Below, one piece after another: positions 1 to 6,390 of a stretch of 10,759 nt of DNA. The stretch's first letter is position 1; each line of letters starts with the position of its first letter. Below the pieces are notes generated by a model. The model was not told the origin of the DNA, ran no database searches, and worked only from the letters and a program-made list of their open reading frames with translations. The translations under genes were made by a program, and so were the position numbers. Source of the stretch: Acidobacteriaceae bacterium (GTDB lineage Bacteria; Acidobacteriota; Terriglobia; Terriglobales; Acidobacteriaceae); NCBI GenBank assembly GCA_030039895.1, contig JASHUR010000358.1, forward strand, positions 1 to 10,759, written 5' to 3'.

Positions 1-819
1 GCGCTGCTGGGCATGGAGTGCGTGGTCTACATGGGCGAAGAGGACATGCGGCGGCAGGAGCTGAATGTGTATCGCATGCGGCTGCTGGGCGCTGAGGTGC
101 GCGGGGTGAACTCAGGCTCGAAGACTCTGAAGGATGCGATCAATGAAGCGATGAGGGACTGGGTGACGAATGTGAGGACGACGCATTATCTGCTGGGGAG
201 CGTGCTGGGCGCGCATCCGTATCCGGCGATGGTGCGAGACTTCCATCGCGTGATCAGCAAGGAGGCGCGGCTGCAGATTCTGGAGAAGGAGGGACGGCTG
301 CCGACGGCGATCATCGCCTGCGTGGGCGGCGGATCCAATGCGATCGGCGCATTCTACGAATTCATCCCCGACGCGAACGTGAGGCTGATTGGAGTGGAAG
401 CTGGAGGACGCGGCAAGGGGCTGGGCGAGCATGCGGCGCGGTTCGAAGGCGGCGTGCCGGGCGTGCTGCAGGGAACGTATTCGTATGTGCTGCAGGACGA
501 GAACGGGCAGATCGCGCTGACGCATTCGGTTTCCGCCGGATTGGACTATGCATCGATTGGCCCGGAGCATGCGGCGCTGCATGATTCAGGGCGCGCGGAG
601 TACGTAAGCGCGAGTGACAATGCGGCGCTGGAGGCGACGGTGACGCTGGCACGGACCGAGGGGATTCTGCCGGCGCTGGAGAGCGCGCATGCGGTAGCGG
701 AGTGCATCCGCGTGGCCCCGACGATGGGACGCCATGAAATCTTAATCATCAACCTTTCAGGACGCGGCGATAAGGACATGGGCATTCTGTCGCGCGAGCT
801 GAAGCTGAAGGGAGCGTAG
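1..819 (+). CDS. trpB: Tryptophan synthase beta chain, 3' part (5' end outside window)
   Basis: The reading frame is open from base 1 and codes for the last 272 residues of TrpB, roughly two thirds of a protein that is usually near 400 residues. TrpB is the PLP enzyme that condenses indole, channelled from TrpA, with L-serine to give tryptophan in the cytoplasm. Visible landmarks are the MGEEDMRRQ and NVYRMRLLGAEV segments, HPYP, the phosphate-binding loop GGGSNAIG (325-348), the SAGLDY and GPEHA segments, the EGILPALES motif, and the C-terminal LSGRGDKD (from 754), whose serine faces the pyridine nitrogen in known structures. The PLP lysine lies upstream of the window and cannot be checked. 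The stop codon is TAG, and trpA starts three bases later, as expected for a coupled trpBA pair making an alpha2-beta2 complex. The identity is very secure. Confidence 0.97.
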   Translation, partial: ALLGMECVVYMGEEDMRRQELNVYRMRLLGAEVRGVNSGSKTLKDAINEAMRDWVTNVRTTHYLLGSVLGAHPYPAMVRDFHRVISKEARLQILEKEGRLPTAIIACVGGGSNAIGAFYEFIPDANVRLIGVEAGGRGKGLGEHAARFEGGVPGVLQGTYSYVLQDENGQIALTHSVSAGLDYASIGPEHAALHDSGRAEYVSASDNAALEATVTLARTEGILPALESAHAVAECIRVAPTMGRHEILIINLSGRGDKDMGILSRELKLKGA

Positions 820-822
820 GAA

Positions 823-1602
823 GTGCCGATCAAGTTTGCCGGAAAGCCCGGCCTGGTGGCCTATTTGACGGCCGGCGACCCCGACTTAAAAACAACACTG
901 GCGATTGCGATTGCCGCAATCGACGCGGGCGCGGACGTGATCGAACTGGGCGTTCCGTTCAGCGATCCGCTGGCCGACGGGCCGGTGATTCAGCGAGCCA
1001 GCGAGCGGGCGCTGAAGCACGGCACCAGGTTGAGCGATGTGCTGACGATTGCGAAGCAACTGAGGACAGCCAGGCCGGAAGCGGGGCTGGTGATTTTTAC
1101 GTACTTCAATCCTGTGCTGCGGTTTGGGCTGGAGAGGTTTTGCGCAGCCGCTGAAGAGGCCGGGGTGGACGGCGTGCTGGTAACGGACATGATTGTGGAA
1201 GAGGCGGACGAGTATTTGGCGTGTTTGGAACGGCACAAGCTTGCCCCGATTTTCCTGGCGGCTCCGACCAGTCCGGATGCGAGGCTCGAAAAGATTGCAG
1301 CCGCCTCGAAAGGATTTGTGTATGCGATTTCGCGCGTGGGCATCACGGGGACACAGCAGTCGCTGGCCGCGGATGCCGAGCAACTGGTAGCACGGCTGCG
1401 GCGATATACCAAGCTGCCGATTGCGGTGGGTTTCGGCGTGTCGAATGCGGAGCACTTTGCCGCAGTGGGCGAGTTTGCCGATGCGGCAGTGGTGGGCAGC
1501 GCTCTGGTGGCGACGATTGAGAAATCAGAACCGGCGGAAGCGCCCAGCTCGATTGCACGATTTATCAAGGGCCTGCGGGCACCGGCGATGCAGGCCCGTT
1601 AA
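823..1602 (+). CDS. trpA: Tryptophan synthase alpha chain
   Basis: This 259-residue protein has the usual TrpA length and TIM-barrel motifs. It cleaves indole-3-glycerol phosphate to indole and glyceraldehyde 3-phosphate and passes indole to TrpB. The AYLTAGDP motif is near residue 13, followed by IELGVPFSDPLADGP. In that motif Glu41 and Asp52 have the same 11-residue spacing as the catalytic Glu49/Asp60 pair of the enterobacterial enzyme. ISRVGITG and GFGV are the phosphate-binding loops. I chose the GTG at 823, since the protein begins directly with a normal TrpA N-terminus and GGAG/AGGAA sequences overlap the end of trpB at 811-822. The three-base gap to trpB implies translational coupling. 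Only the start codon is slightly unusual. Confidence 0.97.
   Translation: MPIKFAGKPGLVAYLTAGDPDLKTTLAIAIAAIDAGADVIELGVPFSDPLADGPVIQRASERALKHGTRLSDVLTIAKQLRTARPEAGLVIFTYFNPVLRFGLERFCAAAEEAGVDGVLVTDMIVEEADEYLACLERHKLAPIFLAAPTSPDARLEKIAAASKGFVYAISRVGITGTQQSLAADAEQLVARLRRYTKLPIAVGFGVSNAEHFAAVGEFADAAVVGSALVATIEKSEPAEAPSSIARFIKGLRAPAMQAR
1569..1597 (+). other. Perfect 8-bp hairpin at the 3' end of trpA
   Basis: GGGCCTGC (1569-1576) and GCAGGCCC (1590-1597) are exact reverse complements separated by a 13-base loop. The second arm ends three bases before the TAA of trpA. There is no run of T after it (the next bases are GTTAATTTCATCG), so it is not a canonical intrinsic terminator. It could be a weak transcription pause, an RNA stability element between trpA and the chorismate mutase gene, or chance in GC-rich coding sequence. 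Confidence 0.4.
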
Positions 1603-1673
1603 TTTCATCGATGGATACCAGAGACACAAACGGCAACGCGGCAGATGACGCGCACCGGAGGATGGGAGAAGGC

Positions 1674-1970
1674 ATGGATATTACAGACTGGCGAGTGAAG
1701 ATCGACGAAATTGACCGGCAGATTGTTGCGCTGATCAGCGAGCGGGCAGCAGCGGCAAAAGAGATCGGGAAGCTGAAGCGATCGACATCGCTGCCGGTTT
1801 ATGAACCGAATCGTGAGCGCGTGATTTTTGAGAACGTGCGCGCCGCCAACAAAGGACCACTGCCGGACATTGAGCTGACGCACATCTACGAACGCATTAT
1901 CGACGTAATGCGCGCGCTCCAGAAAAATGAGCTGGCTTCGCAGGAGAAGCCCACGGACGGGAACCAGTAA
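1674..1970 (+). CDS. aroQ: Chorismate mutase, AroQ class, monofunctional
   Basis: The predicted 98-residue all-helical protein converts chorismate to prephenate, the branch to tyrosine and phenylalanine. It aligns along its length with the mutase domain of the E. coli P-protein. Arg7, Arg24, Lys35, Arg47, Glu48 and Gln83 match that domain's active-site Arg11, Arg28, Lys39, Arg51, Glu52 and Gln88, and Glu44 stands for Asp48. No prephenate dehydratase, dehydrogenase or ACT domain is attached. The frame also has ATGs at 1611 (119 residues) and 1662. I prefer 1674 because GGGAG lies five bases upstream and the conserved fold begins at once, whereas 1611 has no ribosome binding site and adds a polar, unconserved-looking leader. 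It sits between trpA and the DAHP synthase gene, 41 bp ahead of the latter. Confidence 0.9.
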   Translation: MDITDWRVKIDEIDRQIVALISERAAAAKEIGKLKRSTSLPVYEPNRERVIFENVRAANKGPLPDIELTHIYERIIDVMRALQKNELASQEKPTDGNQ

Positions 1971-2011
1971 TTGCAGACGCGCGAGGACGCGCAGGACAGG
2001 ACGAAGACACC

Positions 2012-3061
2012 ATGATTGTTGCAATGCAGGAAAAAGCCACCGAAGAGCAGATACAGACCGTAGTGGAACGCATGGTCTCGATCGGCTTTAACGTTCACCG
2101 CACGACAGGCGAGCGACAAACGATTCTGGCGGGAGTAGGCACGCCGGGACAGTTTGACCACAAGGATTTTGAGCTGCTTCCCGGAGTCGCCGAGGCAGTG
2201 CGCATCTCGTCGCCTTACAAGCTGGCTGGACGCGGATTTCGCCCGGAGGGTACGATTGTGCACTTTCCGAATGGGGTGGCGATCGGCGGACAGGAAGTAG
2301 TGGTGATGGCGGGGCCGTGCTCAGTGGAGAGCCGCGATCAAATTTTCAAGGCAGCGACGCAGGTGAAGGCCGCAGGCGCGAAGTTTTTGCGCGGAGGCGC
2401 GTTCAAACCGCGGAGCTCACCATACTCTTTCCAGGGGATGGGGCTGGAGGGGTTGAAGCTGCTGCGCGAAGTCGCCGATGCGACGGGGCTGCTGGTGATC
2501 AGCGAGGTCATGGAGATTTCGCAGATTCCCCTGATGCTGCCGTACATCGATTGCTACCAGGTGGGCGCGCGCAATATGCAAAACTTTAATCTGCTGCGCG
2601 AACTGGGTGCGGCGCGCAAGCCGGTGCTGCTGAAGCGCGGCATTGCGGCGACGATTGAAGAGCTGCTGCTTTCTGCGGAGTACATTCTTTCCGGCGGCAA
2701 CTACGACGTGATTCTGTGCGAACGTGGAATTCGCACCTATGAAACATACACGCGCAATACGATGGATGTTTCGGCGATTCCGGTGGTGAAGCATCTGTCG
2801 CATCTGCCGATTGTGGGCGATCCGTCGCATGGAACGGGTCGGCGGGACATGGTTGCGGCCATGGCGCGCGCGTCCGTTGCGGCCGGAGGAGACGGCCTGC
2901 TGATCGAGGTGCATCCAAACCCGGACAAGGCTGTCTCGGACGGAGTACAGTCGCTGTTTCCTGAACAGTTCGCGAAGCTGATGGATGAGCTGCGCATCAT
3001 TGCTCCGGCTGTGGGCCGCACGATCGCTGAGCCGGTGGAAGCTCAGGCAGTGGCGGTTTAA
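2012..3061 (+). CDS. aroF: 3-deoxy-7-phosphoheptulonate (DAHP) synthase, type I-beta with N-terminal regulatory domain
   Basis: This 349-residue enzyme joins phosphoenolpyruvate and erythrose 4-phosphate, the first step of the shikimate pathway. Residues 1 to about 70 look like the ferredoxin-like (ACT-like) domain that gives tyrosine/phenylalanine feedback in the Thermotoga maritima enzyme. Residues from about 90 onward form the TIM barrel with AGPCSVES, KPRSSPYSFQG, GARNMQNF, LLKRG, CERGIRTYE and DPSHGTG. Cys103, His273, Glu299 and Asp310 line up, each shifted by one, with the T. maritima metal ligands Cys102, His272, Glu298 and Asp309, so an active metalloenzyme is expected. An AGGA at 1998-2001 is the best ribosome binding site, and the protein starts with MIVAMQ, typical of the family. 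A short alanine/valine-rich tail follows the barrel. tyrA starts 6 bp after the stop. Confidence 0.96.
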   Translation: MIVAMQEKATEEQIQTVVERMVSIGFNVHRTTGERQTILAGVGTPGQFDHKDFELLPGVAEAVRISSPYKLAGRGFRPEGTIVHFPNGVAIGGQEVVVMAGPCSVESRDQIFKAATQVKAAGAKFLRGGAFKPRSSPYSFQGMGLEGLKLLREVADATGLLVISEVMEISQIPLMLPYIDCYQVGARNMQNFNLLRELGAARKPVLLKRGIAATIEELLLSAEYILSGGNYDVILCERGIRTYETYTRNTMDVSAIPVVKHLSHLPIVGDPSHGTGRRDMVAAMARASVAAGGDGLLIEVHPNPDKAVSDGVQSLFPEQFAKLMDELRIIAPAVGRTIAEPVEAQAVAV

Positions 3062-3067
3062 AGCACG

Positions 3068-3958
3068 ATGCCGATCGAGCGCATTGCGATCCTTGGCACG
3101 GGGCTCATTGGGGCCTCGGTGGGGCTGGCTTTGCGCTCGCACGGATTTGCCGGTGAGATTGGAGGCTGGGACCCCGACCCGGAGGAGCTGGCAATTGCCG
3201 TGGAGCGCGGCGCAGTGCACTTCGGATCAAGCGATGGGCTGGCTGCAGCCGAATCAAGCGACGTGACGGTGCTGTGCGGGCCGGTGTTCACGATTCTTGA
3301 ATGGATGGAGCGATTGGCTCCTGTGTTGAAACCGGGACAACTCGTTACTGATGTCGGTAGCGTGAAGGGCGCGCTGGTTGAGTGGGCGCGCGGACGCTAC
3401 AACCTGAAGGACTCAGCTGGATTTTTGCCCGGGCATCCGATGGCGGGCAAAGAGGTGAGCGGTGCGACAAACGCGGATGCGGACTTGTTTGACGGCGCAG
3501 CGTGGCTGTTTACTGAAACAGCAGAGACGCGAGCGATGCGTCCCGAGTCACGCGCGCTGGCAGACGAGTGGCGCGGCTGGATAGAGAGGATGCATTGCCG
3601 GGTCATCGATCTTGATCCGCAGAAGCATGATGCATTGTGCGCCTGGGTGAGCCATCTGCCGCAATTTGTTTCGACGGCGCTGAGCGCTTTGCTGGAAGAT
3701 GAGTTCGCAGAAAAGGATGAAATGCTCGCCATCGGCGGGCGGGCACTGCGGGAGATGACTCGGCTGGGCGCGAGCCCGTATTCAATGTGGCGCGATGTGG
3801 CGCATACGAATACTGAGGCGATTGCAGCGTCACTGCTGGCGCTGGAGCAACGGCTGACGCATCTGCGCGAGAACCTGAAGACTCCGGAGCTGCGCGAAGA
3901 GTTTGAGCGAGCGAACCAGTTCCGTGCGGGCATGGCCTCCACGAAAAATACACTTTGA
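3068..3958 (+). CDS. tyrA: Prephenate dehydrogenase (TyrA family)
   Basis: This 296-residue NAD(P)-dependent dehydrogenase is expected to decarboxylate prephenate to 4-hydroxyphenylpyruvate for tyrosine synthesis. It opens with the Rossmann motif GTGLIGASVG (from residue 10). DVGSVKG (Ser98), HPMAGKEVSG (His123), SHLPQF (His196) and MWRDV (Arg242) correspond to the conserved Ser, catalytic His, substrate-site His and prephenate-binding Arg of bacterial TyrA structures. The usual SHLPH reads SHLPQ here. There is no C-terminal ACT domain, so direct tyrosine feedback through such a domain is absent, and control may fall on the DAHP synthase upstream. The ATG at 3068 follows the aroF stop by 6 bp with no clear ribosome binding site, suggesting coupled translation. 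Whether prephenate or arogenate is the substrate cannot be told from sequence. Confidence 0.94.
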   Translation: MPIERIAILGTGLIGASVGLALRSHGFAGEIGGWDPDPEELAIAVERGAVHFGSSDGLAAAESSDVTVLCGPVFTILEWMERLAPVLKPGQLVTDVGSVKGALVEWARGRYNLKDSAGFLPGHPMAGKEVSGATNADADLFDGAAWLFTETAETRAMRPESRALADEWRGWIERMHCRVIDLDPQKHDALCAWVSHLPQFVSTALSALLEDEFAEKDEMLAIGGRALREMTRLGASPYSMWRDVAHTNTEAIAASLLALEQRLTHLRENLKTPELREEFERANQFRAGMASTKNTL

Positions 3959-3976
3959 AAGTTACATAATTGCTTG

Positions 3977-5185
3977 TTACGCGCCGACGTGGCCGAGGCC
4001 GATGCCGATGGCATAGGTGACGATGCCTTCGAGTGCACCGACGAGAGTCATTTCGAATCCGCTGGCCCACCAGGAGCGAACGGTGATGAGGGACTTGGCG
4101 GCCCCGACGGCGAAGTGAGCGGCGAGCGAGACGATGGCTGAGATGATGATGGCCTCGTATCCGCCAATGAAGAAAAATGGGATGATGGGGACGAAGGCCC
4201 CGACAGCAGTGGAAAGCGCCGCAGAGACCGCAGATATGAAGGGTTTGCGCAGGCCGGCCTCTGAAGTGCTGAGGCGCTCGGCAACGAGGGCGCGGAGGAA
4301 CTGCTCCTTGTCTTCGGCAATGTGTTCAACGGCGTGGTCCGCGTCATCCTCGGGCAGGCCCTTGACCTGGAAATAGAGCGAGAGCAGCTCGCGGGCCTCG
4401 GGGGTGTTCATCTCAATGGCATCGCGCTCGCGGGAGAGCTCGGCCTCGTAGATTTCGCGCTCGCTTTTGGCGCCGAGGTACGCGCCGGAACCCATGGAGA
4501 GCGCACTGGCAATCATTCCGGCGAGGCCAGCAAGGAGAACATAGTGGCTGCTGCCCGCGGTAGCGCCGGAGACGCCGGACACGATACCGAAGATCGCTCC
4601 GAGGCCGTCATTGACGCCGTAGATGGCGTCGCCGATCCAGCCTGCGGCCTGTCGACCTGAGCCAGCACGTTTGGCGAGCAACTCATCGAGCATGACGCGA
4701 GGGCTGGAGCGAGTTTCCGCGACGACGTGACGCGGATAGCGCTGCCGGATGAGGCTGCTGAGCTCGCGGTAGTGCTCCTGCTCTTCTTCGATGACCTGCC
4801 GGAGAATCGCGAGGCTGGGTTCGTCGTTCAGCTCGCGGAGCTGACGGCTGTAGGTGGCGATGGCGCGGCTCTCGTCTATTTCCAGACGGCGAAGGGCCAT
4901 TCGCTGGCCGCCCATGCGGTTGGCGAGCGTGTCGGCATCGCCCGTTGGCTTGCCGTGATATTTCGGTGGAGAACCACCGAGCGCCTGAATGCGTTCGGCC
5001 CACAAGGCCGCATGCTGCTCTTCGGCAACGGCCATGTGGCGCAGGGTCTGGCTGCGGATGGGATCAGCGTCGCGCTCAGCCAGTGTGAGATAGGTGTGGT
5101 AGCCGACCATCTCGGTCTGCCAGTTGGATTCGAGGGCACGCAAGAGTTTCCCGAGCTTTTTGGGGCCGGTCGTTTCAGACGGCAT
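3977..5185 (-). CDS. Ferritin-like/VIT1 fusion membrane protein (MbfA type), probable iron or manganese transporter
   Basis: The 402-residue protein has two parts. Residues 10-150 form a ferritin-like four-helix domain with the diiron ligand set Glu25, Glu55-x-x-His58, Glu105 and Glu135-x-x-His138. Residues 185-400 form a VIT1/CCC1 transporter with about five membrane segments (roughly 185-205, 214-237, 317-340, 342-365, 377-399). Segment 1 carries the signature YGVNDGLGAIFG, segment 2 carries SMGSGAYLGAKSE, and a Glu-rich loop lies at 242-304. This architecture matches MbfA of rhizobia and Agrobacterium, an inner-membrane iron exporter whose cytoplasmic ferritin domain is needed for function. 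The direction and the choice of Fe or Mn are inferred. The start is the ATG at 5185, 8 bp after the stop of the secreted-protein gene; the ribosome binding site is poor, so coupling is likely. Its stop faces that of tyrA across 18 bp. Confidence 0.92.
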   Translation of the reverse strand: MPSETTGPKKLGKLLRALESNWQTEMVGYHTYLTLAERDADPIRSQTLRHMAVAEEQHAALWAERIQALGGSPPKYHGKPTGDADTLANRMGGQRMALRRLEIDESRAIATYSRQLRELNDEPSLAILRQVIEEEQEHYRELSSLIRQRYPRHVVAETRSSPRVMLDELLAKRAGSGRQAAGWIGDAIYGVNDGLGAIFGIVSGVSGATAGSSHYVLLAGLAGMIASALSMGSGAYLGAKSEREIYEAELSRERDAIEMNTPEARELLSLYFQVKGLPEDDADHAVEHIAEDKEQFLRALVAERLSTSEAGLRKPFISAVSAALSTAVGAFVPIIPFFFIGGYEAIIISAIVSLAAHFAVGAAKSLITVRSWWASGFEMTLVGALEGIVTYAIGIGLGHVGA

Positions 5186-5193
5186 TGAGAAGT

Positions 5194-5712
5194 TCAGTCT
5201 CCGATTTGATAAGGGAACGTGAACCGCCCGATTTGAATGACAGAACGGTCGGACGGCGGCCAGACGCGAAATGATTCTACCCTATGGATGGAAGAATTCA
5301 AGCGTGCCTTGATGGAGCCAAGGAAGAGACCTGACGACGACTCGTAAAACTTGACGTTGAGGCCGTCGTCTTCGTGGTCCCAGCCAATGAGGTAGGAGCC
5401 GGGCTGAAGGACGAAGTCGCCGATTTTGAGCGGAACCTGGGTGAGGAAGAAGTGCGAATACTTGCCGTTGGCTGAATAGCCGGCAGTAATAAGGACGACG
5501 CCGGCAACGTACTTCCCTTCTCCGTTGGTGATGCCTGAGGCGGTGCGCATTTCCGTCTCAATGCGCTCGTGCACTACAGGAGCGCGCACGGGCAGCAGGG
5601 CCTGCAGCTCCTGCTGCGTGGCGGCGCGCCAGCTCTGATGCGAGGCCTGAGCGCCGGCGAAACCCAAACCGCAAAAGAGGATAACGACCGCGACTGCAAC
5701 AAACTTCCGCAT
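5194..5712 (-). CDS. Small secreted protein of unknown function
   Basis: I do not recognise this 172-residue protein. The first 23 residues are a clear Sec signal peptide: MRKF, a hydrophobic core, then a likely signal peptidase I cut after AQA. A cysteine sits inside the core but without a proper lipobox, so a lipoprotein is unlikely. The mature part (about 149 residues) has no further membrane segment. It contains a FLTQVPLKIGDFVLQPGSY stretch, a GWDHEDDGLNVKFYES stretch, and an ending rich in aromatic and charged residues (VESFRVWPPSDRSVIQIGRF), suggesting a compact beta-rich fold. The frame could start 30 bp upstream at 5742, but the ATG at 5712 is preceded by an excellent AGGAGGT and gives a proper signal peptide. 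It lies between the response regulator (39 bp) and the transporter (8 bp). Confidence 0.85.
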   Translation of the reverse strand: MRKFVAVAVVILFCGLGFAGAQASHQSWRAATQQELQALLPVRAPVVHERIETEMRTASGITNGEGKYVAGVVLITAGYSANGKYSHFFLTQVPLKIGDFVLQPGSYLIGWDHEDDGLNVKFYESSSGLFLGSIKARLNSSIHRVESFRVWPPSDRSVIQIGRFTFPYQIGD

Positions 5713-5716
5713 GGAT

Positions 5717-5723
5717 ACCTCCT
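5717..5723 (-). promoter_or_regulatory. Strong ribosome binding site deciding the start of the secreted protein
   Basis: On the minus strand the sequence reads AGGAGGT, then four bases, then ATG at 5712. It is the best Shine-Dalgarno match seen in the window and fixes the start at 5712 rather than 5742. It suggests the secreted protein is made in larger amounts than the kinase and regulator upstream on the same possible transcript. Confidence 0.8.
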
Positions 5724-5751
5724 GATTTTCTGCGAACCTCACGAGAGATAG

Positions 5752-6390
5752 TTAGTCAAGATGCACGATTCCGCGCTGGAGCGCGCTGGTAGCGGCCTGG
5801 GTGCGGTCGCTGACGCCCAGCTTGCTGAGAATGCTGTTGATATGGGTCTTTACGGTGGCTTCAGAGATATGAAGGTCGCCCGCGATCTCCTTGTTACTGC
5901 GGCCGGCGACGATTCGCTTGAGCACTTCCAGCTCGCGCGTGGTGAGCGCGGGGCCGCCCATGCGCTCGGCGAGCTTTTCCGCAACGAAGGCCGGTATGCG
6001 TGACTTGCCGGCGTAGACGGCGCGAATGGCATCGGTGAGTTCGGCGGTATCCATACCCTTGAGCAGATATCCCTTTGCGCCGGCCTGAAGGGCACGGAAG
6101 ATGTCCTCATCGCCGTCGAAGGTGGTGAGGACGATGATGCGCGCGCCGGGAAACTCATGACGGATTCTGGCGATGGCGTCCGCTCCGGAGACTTTGGGAA
6201 TGCGCAGGTCCATGAGGGTGATGTCGGGCTGGACGGCACGGAAGGTTGCAATGGCCTGCTCGCCGTCGGAGGCTTCCGCGACAACAGAGAGGCCATCGAC
6301 GGTGTTGAGCAGCGCGACCAGGCCCTTCCGCACGATGGAGTGGTCATCGACGACTAATATTCGAATTGGGTTTTGAACTGCTTCGCTCAT
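5752..6390 (-). CDS. NarL/FixJ-family response regulator with LuxR-type DNA-binding domain
   Basis: This 212-residue cytoplasmic regulator has a receiver domain (residues about 9-125) and a LuxR-type helix-turn-helix (about 148-210). Asp15/Asp16 form the acidic pocket, Asp61 in LMDLRIP is the phosphoacceptor, Thr89 and Lys111 complete the switch set, and the NarL spacing of these residues is kept. The output domain has the classic LTTRELEVLKRI, SNKEIAGDLHIS and ATVKTHINSILSKLGV stretches. Its ATG overlaps the stop of the sensor kinase gene in an ATGA, so the pair is translationally coupled and this is the kinase's expected partner. Phosphorylation should promote dimer binding to DNA. Target promoters are unknown; the secreted protein and transporter genes just downstream and the kinase promoter are natural candidates. 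Confidence 0.96.
   Translation of the reverse strand: MSEAVQNPIRILVVDDHSIVRKGLVALLNTVDGLSVVAEASDGEQAIATFRAVQPDITLMDLRIPKVSGADAIARIRHEFPGARIIVLTTFDGDEDIFRALQAGAKGYLLKGMDTAELTDAIRAVYAGKSRIPAFVAEKLAERMGGPALTTRELEVLKRIVAGRSNKEIAGDLHISEATVKTHINSILSKLGVSDRTQAATSALQRGIVHLD

Noticed and set aside
1611..1673. Longer chorismate mutase starting at ATG 1611
   Set aside because: No ribosome binding site precedes it, the extra 21 residues are polar and outside the AroQ fold, and ATG 1674 has GGGAG at good spacing. Not fully excluded.
1984..2002. Three AGGAC copies before the DAHP synthase gene as a repeat element
   Set aside because: Five-base units at irregular spacing in a purine-rich ribosome-binding region; expected by chance.
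5713..5742. Start of the secreted protein 10 codons upstream at 5742
   Set aside because: AGGAGGT lies inside that extension directly before ATG 5712, and the shorter form gives a normal signal peptide.
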